Source: Cryptomeria japonica (taxonomy: Eukaryota; Streptophyta; Pinopsida; Cupressales; Cupressaceae). Taken from it: a stretch of DNA of 64,000 nt. Made by a program: the position numbers and the translations under genes. The notes beneath the pieces were generated by a model that worked only from the letters and a program-made list of their open reading frames with translations, was not told the origin of the DNA and made no database searches. The stretch spans positions 474,268,008 through 474,332,007 of the forward strand of contig NC_081405.1 in the NCBI RefSeq assembly GCF_030272615.1, written 5' to 3'. Below are positions 1 through 12,407 of this stretch, piece by piece. Position 1 is the first letter of the stretch. Every line of letters begins with the position of its first letter.

Positions 1-1750
1 AGAAAACAGGTTTAAAATTTTGCTTACCTTTACCCTTTGATGCCAGTTGTTTCTTTGATGCTCCAGCATTTGTACCAGAGGTCTCACCTTCCTCATGACC
101 GAAACAGCCAAGTCCATCAATATTCTTGACTGGTTTGGCAGATTCAAGCTTTTTCTCTAGCTTGATAGTGCTCTTGTTGAACTTAGCAAGTATTTCCTTT
201 GACTCAGAGAGTTCTTTGGAAATAGCAGCATTTATTTCCATCAGGTTTTCATTCTCAGAGATGGCACTGTTCAGTTCACCTTGCATGTCTTCCTTTTCCT
301 CTTTGCTTGCATGGAGTTGAGCAGTTAGGGCACTGATCTCTTGTTTCAGCTTGGAGATCTCATGATCTCTTTCTTTCACCAGATCTTTAGCTTTCCTCCA
401 GTTCTCAAGCTCTTGACACATCTAGATAGTTAGTCCTTCCAACTCCTTTCTCAATTTGGAGTTTGATTCATTCAACTTATTTACTTCTGCAATTAGGGCT
501 TCCATGTCTGTTTCATCTGAAGAACTATTTTTAGATAGCTCCATTAGCTTTTTTGCATGATCTCTCCTTTTTGCTTGAGACGCCTTGTATTTGACCATAA
601 GATCATGATAAGCTTGCTCAGACTGAGTGAGCCAATGAGTAAGTTCCCTTATAGAGTATTCCCCCATATTTCTTTCTAAGTGGTTAAACTTATAGAAAGG
701 TAGGCTCTGATACCAATTGATAATACTAAGAGGGGGGTGAATTAGTATGCCAAAAATCTCTACACTTAAACACTTTGCAAGACTAATAGTAAATCAGTAA
801 AATAGTTTAGCAGACAAGCCGATTAACACACATGCAAACCAAATAGCTAATAATGCATTCACCCATAGAAGCAAAACACCATAACACAAGAGATTTTGAC
901 GTGGAAAACCAAATGGGAAAAACCATGGTGAGATGGAACTCACAAGTAACTATCTGCAGAATAGAAACTAGACCAGTTAAGGTCAGACCGGTTAAGGTCT
1001 TACAATGTTCTTTACTAGAATAGATCCTATTAGGAATCTCAATCTCTATAAGGAGATAACTCCGATTAAAGACTACCTTGCTAGAGGATTTTAGATCCAC
1101 AAATGTGAACCACCTTGTTAGAGGATTTACAAAAGGCTTTTGGGCCTACCCGGTTAAGGGCTACAGACTTGTCAAAGATGTGAGTAATCAACAAGTGTTT
1201 GATCTAGCTAATAGCACAGACTGCTTAGTTAGATCCTTGATAGCTCATTCCTAATGCATTCCAGCATTACTTCAGTCTTCTAAACATTAATATTCTCTCC
1301 AACTCCTCAACCACCTTAAACCCTAGAAACAACATAAACTTTCACTACAGCCACATCAACAACCTAAAACCCTAGACATGATGTCCTTATAAAGGAATCT
1401 AGTTTCATGTCGGTCCAATAGGATTACATTATAATTTCCTAGGTTCAATGAACCTAGACATACTTGGTAACACGACACAAAAAGCACCGTTAAAGTGTCG
1501 GCACCATCAAACAATCAGTGGATGGTAACTCATCACAAAATGTTGGTTGGTAACTCATCACAGAGTATTACCGATTCATACAATATACCGGTTGCCAATT
1601 TGTCAAAAATGAACACTGGTAAAAATGTGTTATGCCACTTTAATTCCTCGTACCGCTTGGGATTCGTGAACCGCTTGGGGTCAACATGCCACTTCAGACC
1701 GGGAAACACATTCTACAAAACACCAATAGTCTAAAGACTATAATACAACA
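1..1750 (-). mobile_element. Ty1/Copia element, 5' end (LTR, primer site, coiled-coil gag)
   Basis: This is a minus-strand Copia-type element that continues off the left edge. A tRNA-iMet-type primer-binding site (sense TTGGTATCAGAGCC) lies at about 703-717 and abuts an LTR starting at 718. Downstream in the sense direction, positions 667 to 1 read as a long, highly charged heptad-like protein rich in Glu, Lys and Leu. It ends in a Gly-rich EEGETS-type stretch and a Lys-rich tail, as found before the zinc knuckle of many plant Copia gag proteins. The reading begins only about 35 bases after the primer site, and the usual N-terminal UBN2 gag fold was not seen. The right LTR end could not be fixed exactly (about 1,725-1,750). 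The element is incomplete here; one break or so is apparent. Confidence 0.7.
718..1738 (-). repeat. 5' LTR of the left-edge Copia element (right end approximate)
   Basis: The LTR starts with TGATAATAC directly beside the primer-binding site. Just inside this end is a G-tract followed by TGAATTAGT, matching the equivalent place in the two other Copia LTRs of the window. The far end near 1,725-1,750 is inferred from LTR lengths of about 1.0 kb in those elements and from CA-ending candidates. The partner LTR is outside the window. Confidence 0.55.
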
Positions 1751-1859
1751 TTCTAGTTGGAATAAATACTAGTTGTGCTCTAACTCATACATATAACGGG
1801 GATCTCAATGCAAATGTGTGTCCATCAATGACACTCACAACATAAACATCAAAAATGCT

Positions 1860-4800
1860 AACAGTCTCCCTGTCAATGTTGACTTGCTCAAAAGATATTT
1901 GAGAGGATCTATCTTTACTATTAGTTTTAAAGAATGAATCAACATATAATGGCGTAGCTTTTGGGTTGCAAATACAACTTCTAGACATATCTTTTTAATT
2001 GAGGAATAATTTAACTCATAGCCAACAAGTGTTCTGCTGATATAATAAACTACTCTTTCTTTTCCTTCATCATCATGTTGAGCTAGGAGAGCGCCTAATG
2101 TCACACTTGTTGCTGAGACATAGAGTAACAATGGTTTCCCTTTGATTGGTGATATCAGTATTGGAGGACTCATAAGATATTCTTTTATTTGCAAGAAAGC
2201 TTCTTCACATTTTCTATCCCATTTGAATAGAACATTTTTATGTAAAAGATGGGTAAATGGAAGACGTCTATCAGCCAATTGAGAAACAAATCTCCTGATT
2301 GATTGCAACCTTCCTTGTAAAGATCACAATTGACTTAGGTTTTTCTGTGACTCCATCTCCATGATAGCTTTAACTTTTCTAGGATCTACTTCAATGCCAT
2401 GAGATGATATAATGTACCCTAGGATCTTTCCAGAGGTTACACCAAATGCACATTTCTTTGGATTTAATCTTAATTCATATCTTTCCAGCCTATCAAAAAT
2501 CTTGCTTAGAATGTTCAAATGTTCTTTTCTTGTGTGAGATTTTGCAAGTATGTCGTCGCCATAGTCTTCCATGAATGTATGCATCATATCATGGAAAATT
2601 GTCGTCATAGCCCTTTGATAAGTTGCTCCTGCATTTTTAAGCCCAAATGGCATAACATTCCAGTAGTACGTTCCCCATGCACAGGTGAAAGTTGTCTTCT
2701 CTTGATCTTCAGGTGCAATTCTTATTTGATTATATCCTGAGAAGTCATCCATTAATTAAAACATCTCATGGTATGTTGATAAGTCTACTATGATATCAAT
2801 GTTTGGTAGCCGGAAATCATCTTTTTGACATGCTTTATTCAGATCTCTGAAATCTATGCAGACTCTTATGCTCTTATCTGGCTCTAATACTGGTACAATA
2901 CTTGAGACATATTATGGATAAGAAACTAGTCTTATGAAACCCACTTCTAATAGTTTCTTGAGCTCAGTTTTGACAAGGAGAGCAATATGCAGATGCATAA
3001 TACTTAGCTTCTGCTTAACAGGTTTTTCTTTTAAATCTACATTAAGATGATGCATGATAAGATCTGGGTTAATTCCCGGTATATCTGCATAGGACCAAGT
3101 AAAATTTATTTGTCTTTTCTTAAAGAATTCCATGTACTCTTTCCTCTCTCTTTCTGATAATGAGGCAGCAAAAGGAAGTATTTTAGGATCTTTTGATGTA
3201 TCAATGTTTACTGCTTCTGTTGGTTCTATCAAGATAGCATATCTCTCCTAAAAATATGCAAGAAAAATGTCAAACTTTGCATCTTTTGGCACCTCATAGG
3301 GGTTTTCACCATTAGATACACCCTTTGTTTTCTCTTTTGATTGATCTAATGTTGCCATAAAATGGTTTTCAATAATAGGTCTCTTTCCTTGTTTTATTTC
3401 ACTTTTACGACTGAAAAGTTTGGCATTCTCCTGACTATGAGAAACATCACTTGATTCTGCAATGGAAGATATCTTAGGATGGATGGGTTCAACAACATTA
3501 AGGTACATGACTAAGTCATGGTCATTAGAAAAGACATTCAGTTCAGGGTTGTCTAAATTATCCCAATCAATTAGTTCAGGATGCAGAAGGGGTAAATCAT
3601 AATCATCGCCATCATTAGGTGTTTCAATGTTCATGATATAATGATCATAGCTTGACATAGAATAGGTTCTGTCATAGATTAAATGTTTGTGAGAATTATC
3701 TTTTGCAAGCGTTTCCGAGTTAGTCTTAACAAAATTTATACTAGCATTTTGTAGTTCACACTCAAGTGGTTCTTCAACTGACATTTGTCCCTTAAATGAA
3801 TGGATTATATCCACAGGCACATCTTTGATGCTGCAAATTCCTTCTTGGTTGACCTCATTTCCATTTAGAAGTTGACATATTTGTGCACATGATGAAGTAG
3901 ATTCTTTGAATAGATTTTGTCTCCTTTCAAACTCAACTTCTTCTGGACTAATAGTTAGTCCAATTTGACTATCTCTTAGTTCTTCTATGGTTCTTCCATA
4001 TCTGATCTTTGTTTGCACTTCTTGTGGCATTGTTTCTCTGTCTTTGTCTTTCCCTTTTCTTTTTGCATACGCCTCTTTTCTTTGAATTCTGAGTTTCTCT
4101 TCTCTTCTTTCTAGCTTCATCTTTTGTTCTACAATAGACAAGTCTTCTTTTGTGATAGCTGCTTGATCTTCATTGTGTCCCTTACTTGATGTAGTGGATA
4201 AGATATCATATTCATTGGAATTTGTCTCTAAATCCTGATCTAAGATTACTCCCCTATACTATACTGGGATGTCATGTGGTGCAAAAAGTTCCTTGATTTC
4301 TGCCATTTCTATTTTTACTACTTCTGGAATATCTCGTTGGGATTTTGCCTTTGTTTGTATTTTCAGAACTTGTTGACAAGATTTTTCTTCACCTTTGATA
4401 GTAGTCTCTTCTTCTTTCTTTTCATGATCTTCTTGCTTCTTTTGCTTATTGGCTACTTTCTTGGCCACTTGATGTAGCTTTTCTTGCCAATTTTCTTCTT
4501 TAGAAACCGATTTCTTTCTCCATTTTTGTTGTTGATAATTATGTTGCTTTTGATTAGACTTTAGATGTCGTAGCCCAGATTTATCTTCTATGGATTGTGA
4601 GTGTGGACAAATAGGTTCTAAAATACCTTGATGTTGCTTACCAATTGGTGCTTTTCCTCCATATCCCATCTTTTGCATGATTTCATATCCTTTGCCATAT
4701 TTTTTTATGGGGATATTGACTTTTGTTGTTGTTGCTATAGTTTTATCTTCATCTTTGTACAACCAACCAAGAATGTCTTTGTCTTCATTTTCTTCTTCAA

Positions 4801-6440
4801 GAGTTCCAGCACTAACAAAGGTTCCTTTAAACATATGTTTTGATTTTCCTAATGTCTTTGATTGAATATCTGTAGGTTTTCCATATGATTTAGGGGAAAG
4901 TGGGAAGTTTTGAAAAGAATACTTTCCCATACCTTCATCATTTAACTTGATCTTTTCTTCGAAAGTCTCCCATAACTTTGCTTGAATTTCTTTGGTAGGA
5001 TATACTGATTCTCTGTTATGTGGAACTCTTGTATCTTGTGCGGGTTACAAATTATTGCAATAATGACCGGAGTCTGCAATTATAGTGATCTCTTTTCCTT
5101 CATGAGGAAGTTTTACAGATTGGTGATATGTAGAAGAAACTGCTTGCATCTTGTGAATCCATGGTCTCCCTAGAAGAATGTTGTAGGAGAGGTTCAAATA
5201 TAAAACCTGACATAATGTATCTTTTTCCATAGGTCCTATCCTTATTGGTAGCACAACAATTCCTTTAGAAGAATGTTCTGCTTCATCATAAGCTTTGATG
5301 GTTATTTTCTTTTTTGAATCTACTGCATTCTTTAAATATCCGAAAGCTTTTATCAAACTTAGAGCACAAATGTTTAATCCAGCTCCTCCATCTATGAGCA
5401 CACGTTTGACATGCATTTTATTTATGGAGACTTCAACATGTAAGGGAGCATTATGAGGATGTTGTAAGGACGCATCATCATTTTCAGAAAATGATAAGCA
5501 TTGAGGAGTTATAAGGTGTCCTTCCATATTTTGGAATTGATCTACATCCAAATCTTTTGAAACTATTGTTTCCACTAAAGCTTTCTCCAAAATTTCCTTA
5601 TGCATAGGTGAAATTTTGAGAAGTTTCAGAATTGATATTTGAGCAGGTATTCACTGTAATTTCTCTACTAAATTGTATTGTTGTGGATTGGATGTTGGAC
5701 CTTTTGCTACACCTAGAAAATTAACCTTTGCTTTGCTTCTCGTGTTAACATTGATTGGTTCAGAAGATGAATTTTCATTAACAATGATTACATTCACTAC
5801 ATCATCATAGGTATAAGTGTAATTCACCTTGGCTTTTCCTTTGTCATCTTTTAATTGGGAGGATTCACCTTTGTCATAATTCGGAAGTGGAGTTTTGAAA
5901 GCCAAGTGTGATTCGTTTGTAATGTTTCACCGTCAAATTCTGTATCGCAGCCATGTAAGTAGTGATGAAAATGTTATAGGAATGTCCTATGTTTCAATAA
6001 GATCTTGCAATTGATATACAAGAATCTTATTCTTTTCTAAGTAGCTTTGTAACTGGGTTTTCTTTTCTTAAGGTGATACTTAAAAGTGATATAAGCATTC
6101 GACAATTCACAAGTTTGTTTGATTCCAATGTTGGTGCAATTTGGTTTTGATATAACCTAGGTTCAAAATCGGAAAGATATATCTAAGATTAGGAACCTAG
6201 TATAGATTTGATCAAGCTTCATGATAGAGGATTTGATTATCCTGATGAGAAACTTGACAAAGATGTTGATTTTTGCACTTAAGATGGTTGAATCAATAGC
6301 TTGTTAAATATTGATGTTTATAGGACCTTTTGAGTATAACCTGTTGGGAGTAACAACCTAGTTGTTTGAGCTAGTTTGAAAAATACGTGATGGTTTAGAG
6401 ACAAACCTACTTCAAGAATTATTTTAATGTTGATGTTTTG
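1860..6440 (-). mobile_element. Ty3/Gypsy Tat-lineage element, partial copy A
   Basis: Parts in sense order (right to left) are: a leader at about 5,925-6,440; an aspartic protease at about 5,050-5,600 with a DGGAGLNIC active-site stretch; a G-patch domain near 4,620-4,700 (MQKMGYGG, then PIGKQHQGI); an acidic linker at about 3,250-4,140; and a reverse transcriptase-RNase H region at about 1,860-3,230, including MPFGLKNAGATYQRAM. Homology to copy B (12.4-20.5 kb) is very high over the protease-RT span, and the order is the same. Gag and everything beyond RNase H were not seen here. The copy is broken, with at least half a dozen breaks. The left edge adjoins the left-edge Copia LTR, which may have inserted into it. 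Confidence 0.82.
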
Positions 6441-7615
6441 ACACTTGGATTTTGATCTAGTGTTTCAAGTGTTGGAAAGTTTTTGTATTACTCTTTTGAC
6501 CAAACTTTTTTAGCAATTGGTTGGATTTTTGCTCACTTGTAGATAATATTTTTTTCAATTTTTGACCATTTTGAACATGTTATAGACATGAAGACACAAT
6601 GTCTAATAAACAAAATGCACAAGCATATGGAATCCCTATGGCAGGCTAAGACTATAGTTGTTGAATCTCATGTGGAGTTTCCCCCGAGGCTACGCTATTC
6701 AAAGCAGATATTTAGATGCTTGACCCCACTGGTTCCACCCTCGGCACTCACTTCTTCGGGGCAGCCAAGCACCAGTTTCCATGAAATATCCCCATGGAAA
6801 AATTTATATCTCTACTAGGAATCGTATGTATGTGAGCTGCACCAGAGGTCCAACCTCCTACGCCAACAACTAGAAGGATTTTGGCAACTAGTACAAGTGG
6901 TTTTTAGTAAAGGCTTCTAGTCATATGGCCATACATGCGGCACTTTCAGCTCTGTAAATACAGAAGGTTCCCAGCCTATAGAGGTTACGCTTCATAGGGT
7001 TTATGGGGAAACATAGTGTCGATATGAACTTATCAGCACATGTTGCTTGTGATTTTCATCACAAACATGATTTATTTATAGTGGATTGGAAGGACTCGGT
7101 ATTAGCCCGTTTCCACTTTAGGTCATTCCCCTCTCACTGGCCCCCTCAAGGTAGCTTAGTAAGGCAGGCCCTCTAAAGGATTTAATTGCTTGAAAATAAA
7201 GAAAGCATAAAAAAAGTGGTTTTGGCTTTTTCAACACCCAATTAAGGGGAGAGCATATACCTACCACTTTCGAGACATAGAATACAAGTGTTCTTTTTAA
7301 CCTTTTCAAAGCAATTGTTAGCTAAGTCCTATTTGGAGATGTTGCTCCAACAAGCATGGTGTTCATTTTAGCCCTTTTAAAAGTCTATGTGCAACTATTT
7401 TAGAGAAAGCTTAAAAAATGTAAGTTGCATGCTATCAATTCATCCTCTTAGTTAAACTAGATGACCAAGATATGGTATATTACTTTCCAAATGAAGACTT
7501 CTAATTAACTAGTTGAGGAAATGCATAAAATTTGTCTTAAATGTCATCTTGCATATGTATGTTAGTAATATGAAAAAATCTGATTTCTTGGACATTCGGA
7601 CCTGCAAGAAAATTT
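6441..7615. other. No gene recognised
   Basis: The sequence right of the shared Tat leader has no counterpart next to copy B and no recognisable protein domain. A minus-strand TATA-like CTATAAAT lies near 7,075, so part of this stretch could be an LTR of another subfamily. No paired LTR or target duplication was found. Confidence 0.4.
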
Positions 7616-7626
7616 TGTCAATCTCA

Positions 7627-7935
7627 TAAACATAAGTGCTAACCTAACATATGCACTATTTTTCTGTTCACAAGCGCTAACCTACGGAACAAAAGCACTA
7701 ACTTAGACTACAAAAGCGCTGCTCTGTGGATACAAAAGCACGATTTTGTTGACATATGTGCTAACCTATGATGCAAATGCGGTAACCTGTGATGCGAATG
7801 CGCAAAATTTCAGACAAAAGCGCTAACCTATATGACATATGTGCTAACCTATGATGCAAATGTGTAGTTTTTCAAACAAAAGCGCTAACGTACATGACAT
7901 ATGCGCTAACCTGTCGAACAAAAGCGCTTTCAGAT
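7627..7935. repeat. Degenerate tandem array with GCGCTAACCTA core
   Basis: About a dozen variants of ACAAAAGCGCTAACCTA and CATATGTGCTAACCTATG alternate at 20-30-bp spacing. A higher-order period of about 61 bp shows at 7,816 versus 7,877. The array lies downstream of the copy B integrase in its sense direction. Tandem arrays in the 3' untranslated part are known for Tat/Ogre elements; assignment to copy B is inferred. Confidence 0.7.
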
Positions 7936-8204
7936 TTCACACATGCATGAATCTGCATTACAAATGTGTTAATTTTAATTTTTTCAAGATTTTTAAAGGT
8001 ATATGCGAGATCCATCCCCATGGTGGGCGAAAAAAAGTGTGAGCTTGAATTTCTTCCTCGGAATGTTACTTGTAATAAATTAGTTTCACAAAATACAATG
8101 GAAATGCATACAGGAAATCCAAAATCCACCAATGAAACTACATGAAATAGATTTAACATGTTTAAAATGCATTGATGATGAAAATAAGGTCTCGATTGCA
8201 TGAT

Positions 8205-8600
8205 TGCATGATTGATAGTTTGATAGGTAGCTTTTATTAGCTTGATTTGGATTGTTTGATAGATAGCTTTGATTAACTTGATTTGATAGATTTGATAGAT
8301 TGGATAGATAGCTTTGATTATCTTGATTGAAAGATTTGATAGATAGCTTTGATTAGATTGATTGATAGATTGGATAGATAGCTTTGATTAGCTTGAGTAG
8401 CTCTAGGAAACCAATTTAGTTTCTGATGTAAGAGCTTTAGCAGAGTTTTGAGTAAACTCAGAGATTGATAAATAAACCATGATTGATAGTTTTTAAAATG
8501 ATTTGATAACATAAGTTGCTTCAATTTGATTTGATAGATAGATAGATTTGATGATTGATTCAGTTTTGATTGATAGATGATGATTTGATCAATAGCTTTG
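8205..8600. repeat. Degenerate tandem array with GATAGCTTTGATTA core
   Basis: The phrase TAGCTTTGATTA (and one-base variants) recurs at about 8,228, 8,264, 8,309, 8,345 and 8,380. It is embedded in GATAGATTTGATAGATTGG-like filler at 36-45-bp spacing and fades toward 8,600. It is simple-sequence-like and non-coding, and it precedes the antisense plant-mobile-domain relic. Confidence 0.7.
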
Positions 8601-8649
8601 ATTTCATTGATTTCTCTTAACAAAATAGGAGAAACTTGATGTTCTCCAG

Positions 8650-10550
8650 TGTCGGGAGAAATTACCGGCAATGCAACATTTAGTTTCGGAGTTGACCCAA
8701 GCTGAGATTAGACACATAGATGAATGTGGTTTATGCCATTTGTTATATATGCTTGAGATTACGCATAACAGGGGTTTGTTGATAGCATTGGCTGAGAGAT
8801 GGCACAACAAGCATAACACTTTCCACCTACCGATGGGTGCGATTAGTGTCTCTTGAGGATGTCTATAGGATTCTGCATATCAAAGTGATTAGTGAGCTAG
8901 TACAATATGATTATCAGGATCGAGTGGGGATAGAGGCGTGCAGAGTCGTGTTTGCTGATGAGAGTATCGGTAGAGGAGAGATCGGATGGGTTGATATGGT
9001 GATGTATTATGAGGCTCTTCCTATGATTCTCGCTAGTTTGATTGGAGGATTTATATAATTCCTCATAGGAGATCATGAGGTTTTTCCATTGGATGGGGTG
9101 AGATTCTTCTGAGTATGATGCAGCATCGTACTCGATATGCTTGGGGTGTTTGCATGTTAGCTCATTTATATCATGATCTGCATCAGGTAGTGTATGATGA
9201 GAGTGTGAGTTTGTCTACTGGGTACACTTTATTGCAGATCTGGTGATAAGAGAACATTGTTGTTACTCAACCTATCCATCATAGAGTTTATGGAGAGAGG
9301 AAGCCATACGTATATTTCTATGCAAGTATCCTTACTCAGCATAAGCTGGGTAAGATGGAGTATTGGCGTTGGGTGCTAGATTCTTTGGACAACATCACTT
9401 GGAGACCATTTCTTGATTGTGAGCCATGGATGGATGATGCTCAGACATTACCATGTATCATGCAGAGTAGATATCTTATTGTTCGGATGCCTTTCATTAT
9501 TGAGTGATAGTTTATTGGTAAGATTTTCAGACAGTTTGGTATCATCCATCCTATCCCTACTGGTGTGATGATATATGCTCGGCGGTATAGAGATAGGCGA
9601 GATTGGGGACCATCGTTATCAGGAGATAAGGATGATGATTCAGATGATCCAGTTTCTAGGAGATGGAGATGGAGATGAGACCTTAGAGCTGCTCATGAGG
9701 CTGGGGGAGGTGGAGATGATGGTGGGGATGGAGGTGGTGGTGGTAGGAGACTTGGACGGAGGGGAGGCCGATTGAGAGTCCGTGGAGGACCGTTTGGACC
9801 AGCTGGCAGAGATTGAGAGACCACGTCCTATGGGTGGGAGGGATTTTTGACGGATTGGGAGAGAGAATGGTAGGACTAGTATGAGATCACCGAGGGGATT
9901 TCCATTGATAGGAGGCCGGGTGACTGGACTAGATGGGGGTTGCAGGGGAGGCATTGATTTTCGAAAAATTTAGCTAGATCCTTGAGTTATTGCAGTGAAT
10001 GGTGGAGATGATGAGGATCCTGAGGATCATGCTCCCCTAATTAGATGATGGGTTTGAAGAGTTACTCGGACTGAGATTCCAGCATTTGGATAGGTTGGTG
10101 GTGAGGGGATTGGGATTCATTTGCCACAGCAGGATGTACCAGAGCAGGTTGCACTAGTGCATGATATGCCAGATGTGGTTATACCAAAGCATGATGTGCC
10201 AGGGCAGGATACCACTGACAACAGGGTACTCAAGGCCTTCTTGATCATATTCAGTACGTTGGATCAGGTACTCTCCTAGCGGATACTGTTAGAGTACTAT
10301 TTCGGGCTGGGTAGGAGACTTCCTACTGGCAGCGACGACATGAGGAGGCAGTTGCAGAGAGCCAAAGAATAGGTAGATATCATACCACAGTGTTGATGGA
10401 TACCAGCAGTGGTGGGGCCATGGGACCTCCTCAGAGGAGTGGGGAGCATGGGATATAGGCATCTATAGGATCTTCTTGCCCACAGCCATAGAGAACGACA
10501 GAGTCAGGTGGTAGTTGTACAAGACAGCCTTGACTTGATTTGTATTTGAT
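8650..10550 (+). pseudogene. Plant mobile domain (PMD, MAIN/MAIL1-like) relic, antisense within a Tat element
   Basis: The plus strand encodes recognisable PMD sequence. Near 8,680-8,860 come LTQAEIRHIDECGL and LAERWHNKHNTFHLPMG, the hallmark Thr-His-Thr-Phe-His-like segment followed by a LEDV stretch. Near 9,330-9,560 come a KMEYWRWVLDSL segment, a WRPFLDCEPW segment, and a terminal FRQFG..HPIP motif. A Gly/Arg-rich tail follows at about 9,680-9,960. PMD proteins are aspartic-protease-unrelated plant proteins, found both as host silencing factors and as passengers of Gypsy and MuDR elements. This copy lies opposite in strand to Tat copy B and just beyond its integrase, which points to a transposon passenger rather than a host gene. 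It is broken, with several breaks. Confidence 0.75.
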
Positions 10551-12407
10551 GAGGCATTTGTATTATTTATCTGATATCATTGTATACTTGGACTTTTACT
10601 GTTTTATGATGATCTATATGTAAACATGGATTCTATATGATGATGATCTTTGTTATGCATGTTATTCTATTTGATGATCTATATGCTTATGTGCTTTGAT
10701 TATATATGGATGCAGTGATTAGATGGATGATGGTATGATCTTCTATTTTCATTATGATGATTCTTTATATGATGATGCAATGATAAATGCTTTTGTTGAT
10801 TTTCGATTTTGATGCCCTTGGATGCAAATGGAAATGATTACTAAGTTAAATGATATGCATATGATGCAAGTGATCTATATGGAAATGTAAATGAATGATT
10901 GCTTTGCTTTTGATGATGATCTATATGAAATGTTTTTTTTGTTTATGATATGCTTATGAATATAAGTGCAAAGATGCAACTAAATGATCGTTAATGGAAT
11001 CATAATGAAAATAATAATGATGATACACTACATGATGAATGAAATACACTTAATTAAATGCAAACCAATGCAATGATAAATGCCACGAAATGATTTGAAA
11101 TGATGATAAAATGATTCTAAGAAATGAATGCACCTATAATGATTAAATGCAAATTGTGTTTGTTTGTCCAAGTATACTCAATCTTTATTTATGACCATTT
11201 ATCTGTTAATGAAATGATATGTTTATAATGCAACTGACAATGAATGCTTATAATACAGACGAATAATGAGGTTATGAAATGATCCAGCTAAAAATTGTAT
11301 TGCCATTCTTCATATGTTATCTTGTAATAGTGCTTGATTTCATCATCGAGCTTTAAATGTTGTAAGAAAATACAAGCAACTTGACATAATGAATCAAGAT
11401 GACCTGAGTATTCCTGACATGGATTTTTATATAGCAAGTTAATACAGGCAACTTGATATAATGGATCAAGTTCACCTGAGTATTTCTTGCAGAATAGACA
11501 ACGATTATCTCCTTTCATGCAAGACTTGGGAACGTCCTCCTTGATCTTTTGTCGATCATATCCTGAGACAAGTTCATACCGTAGCAAGAGATAAACCACA
11601 GACAACAATCAAAGAAAATAATCATGCCCCATCATAGCTTCTCTAGTCATGGACATCCTTGAGTCGCATAGAGTACATGATTAGCAATAAAATCAAGATA
11701 TAAACATTGAATCTTGTATGTCATTCACATGTTCTTATGGTCATTAACTGATATAATCATCTTAATGAATGATCTTTGATAATCTCGTATTACTTGCTGG
11801 TCAATTTTTTCTTTTTTGAGTTTCATGATTCAGTTGTTGATGAAATGCCTTGATTTTGTTTGCTTTGTTGCTCGTTATCTGTTTTCAAAATCCTAGGTGT
11901 TTTTGGTTTTTTCTAAGTTTATTTGAATGTTTTGGATTTTAAAGATTCAAAATATCACCTTAGCAAAAAGGAATTAGGATTTTGCCCCCAATGGAAATAA
12001 AAATTATCATGGATATATGGATTGATCAAGATCCAAACCATAGCGGGATACAAATGCAGATTGAATGATTCTGATAAAATCTAAGACAAGTGACTATGGC
12101 AAGTATGTCAAAGATTGATAATTGTTGGTAAGCTGCATATTTCTAGCTAATGGTTCAGAGCAATGGATGCAAAAGATGGAATGGATAAGCTAGGATATGA
12201 TGGAAGCGATAGATGTGATAGGATGGAGTGGATAGGTGCGCAAAGCGATCTCATAGATGGAGGAACTTATTTCTTAGATAGCACCTATTTACCAAGTTTT
12301 CACTGTCTAAATTTATTGCATTTTTTGTATTTTATATTCTTTTTATTGATTTTTAAAGGACTTTATATGCTTTTTATTGATTTTTTTTAGGATTTTATAT
12401 CTCAAGC
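10551..12407. other. Low-complexity 3' region of Tat copy B
   Basis: Between the end of the PMD relic and the integrase stop the DNA is AT-rich. At about 10,590-11,250 it is dominated by ATGAT / TGATGATCTATATG-like words, then becomes ordinary non-coding sequence. No 3' LTR matching the 20,542-21,488 LTR was found by eye here. Confidence 0.45.
11288..11608 (-). other. Small unrecognised open stretch with an internal 72-bp duplication
   Basis: The minus strand could encode about 106 residues. Two 24-residue direct repeats share the theme YSG-LD-L-QVACI, and Cys residues occur near CLFCKKYSG. The DNA repeat is exactly 72 bp apart (near 11,376 and 11,448). No family was recognised. It lies in the 3' part of Tat copy B and may be chance reading of a duplicated segment. 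Confidence 0.2.

Noticed and set aside
703-717. tRNA-Met gene fragment
   Set aside because: The match is the 3' 12-15 bases only, placed between LTR and gag: a primer-binding site.
4274-4865. Phe/Leu-rich plus-strand stretches resembling membrane proteins (also at 16,731-17,300)
   Set aside because: They are the complement of the Lys/Glu-rich Tat linker and G-patch region; antisense of AAG/GAA codons reads as CTT/TTC.
6588-6818. Possible small host gene with a Pro/Ser-rich product
   Set aside because: No domain, no conserved start context and no splice partners recognised; kept as unassigned spacer.
7627-8600. CRISPR-like array
   Set aside because: Repeats are degenerate with no unique spacers of constant length, and the DNA is plant nuclear.
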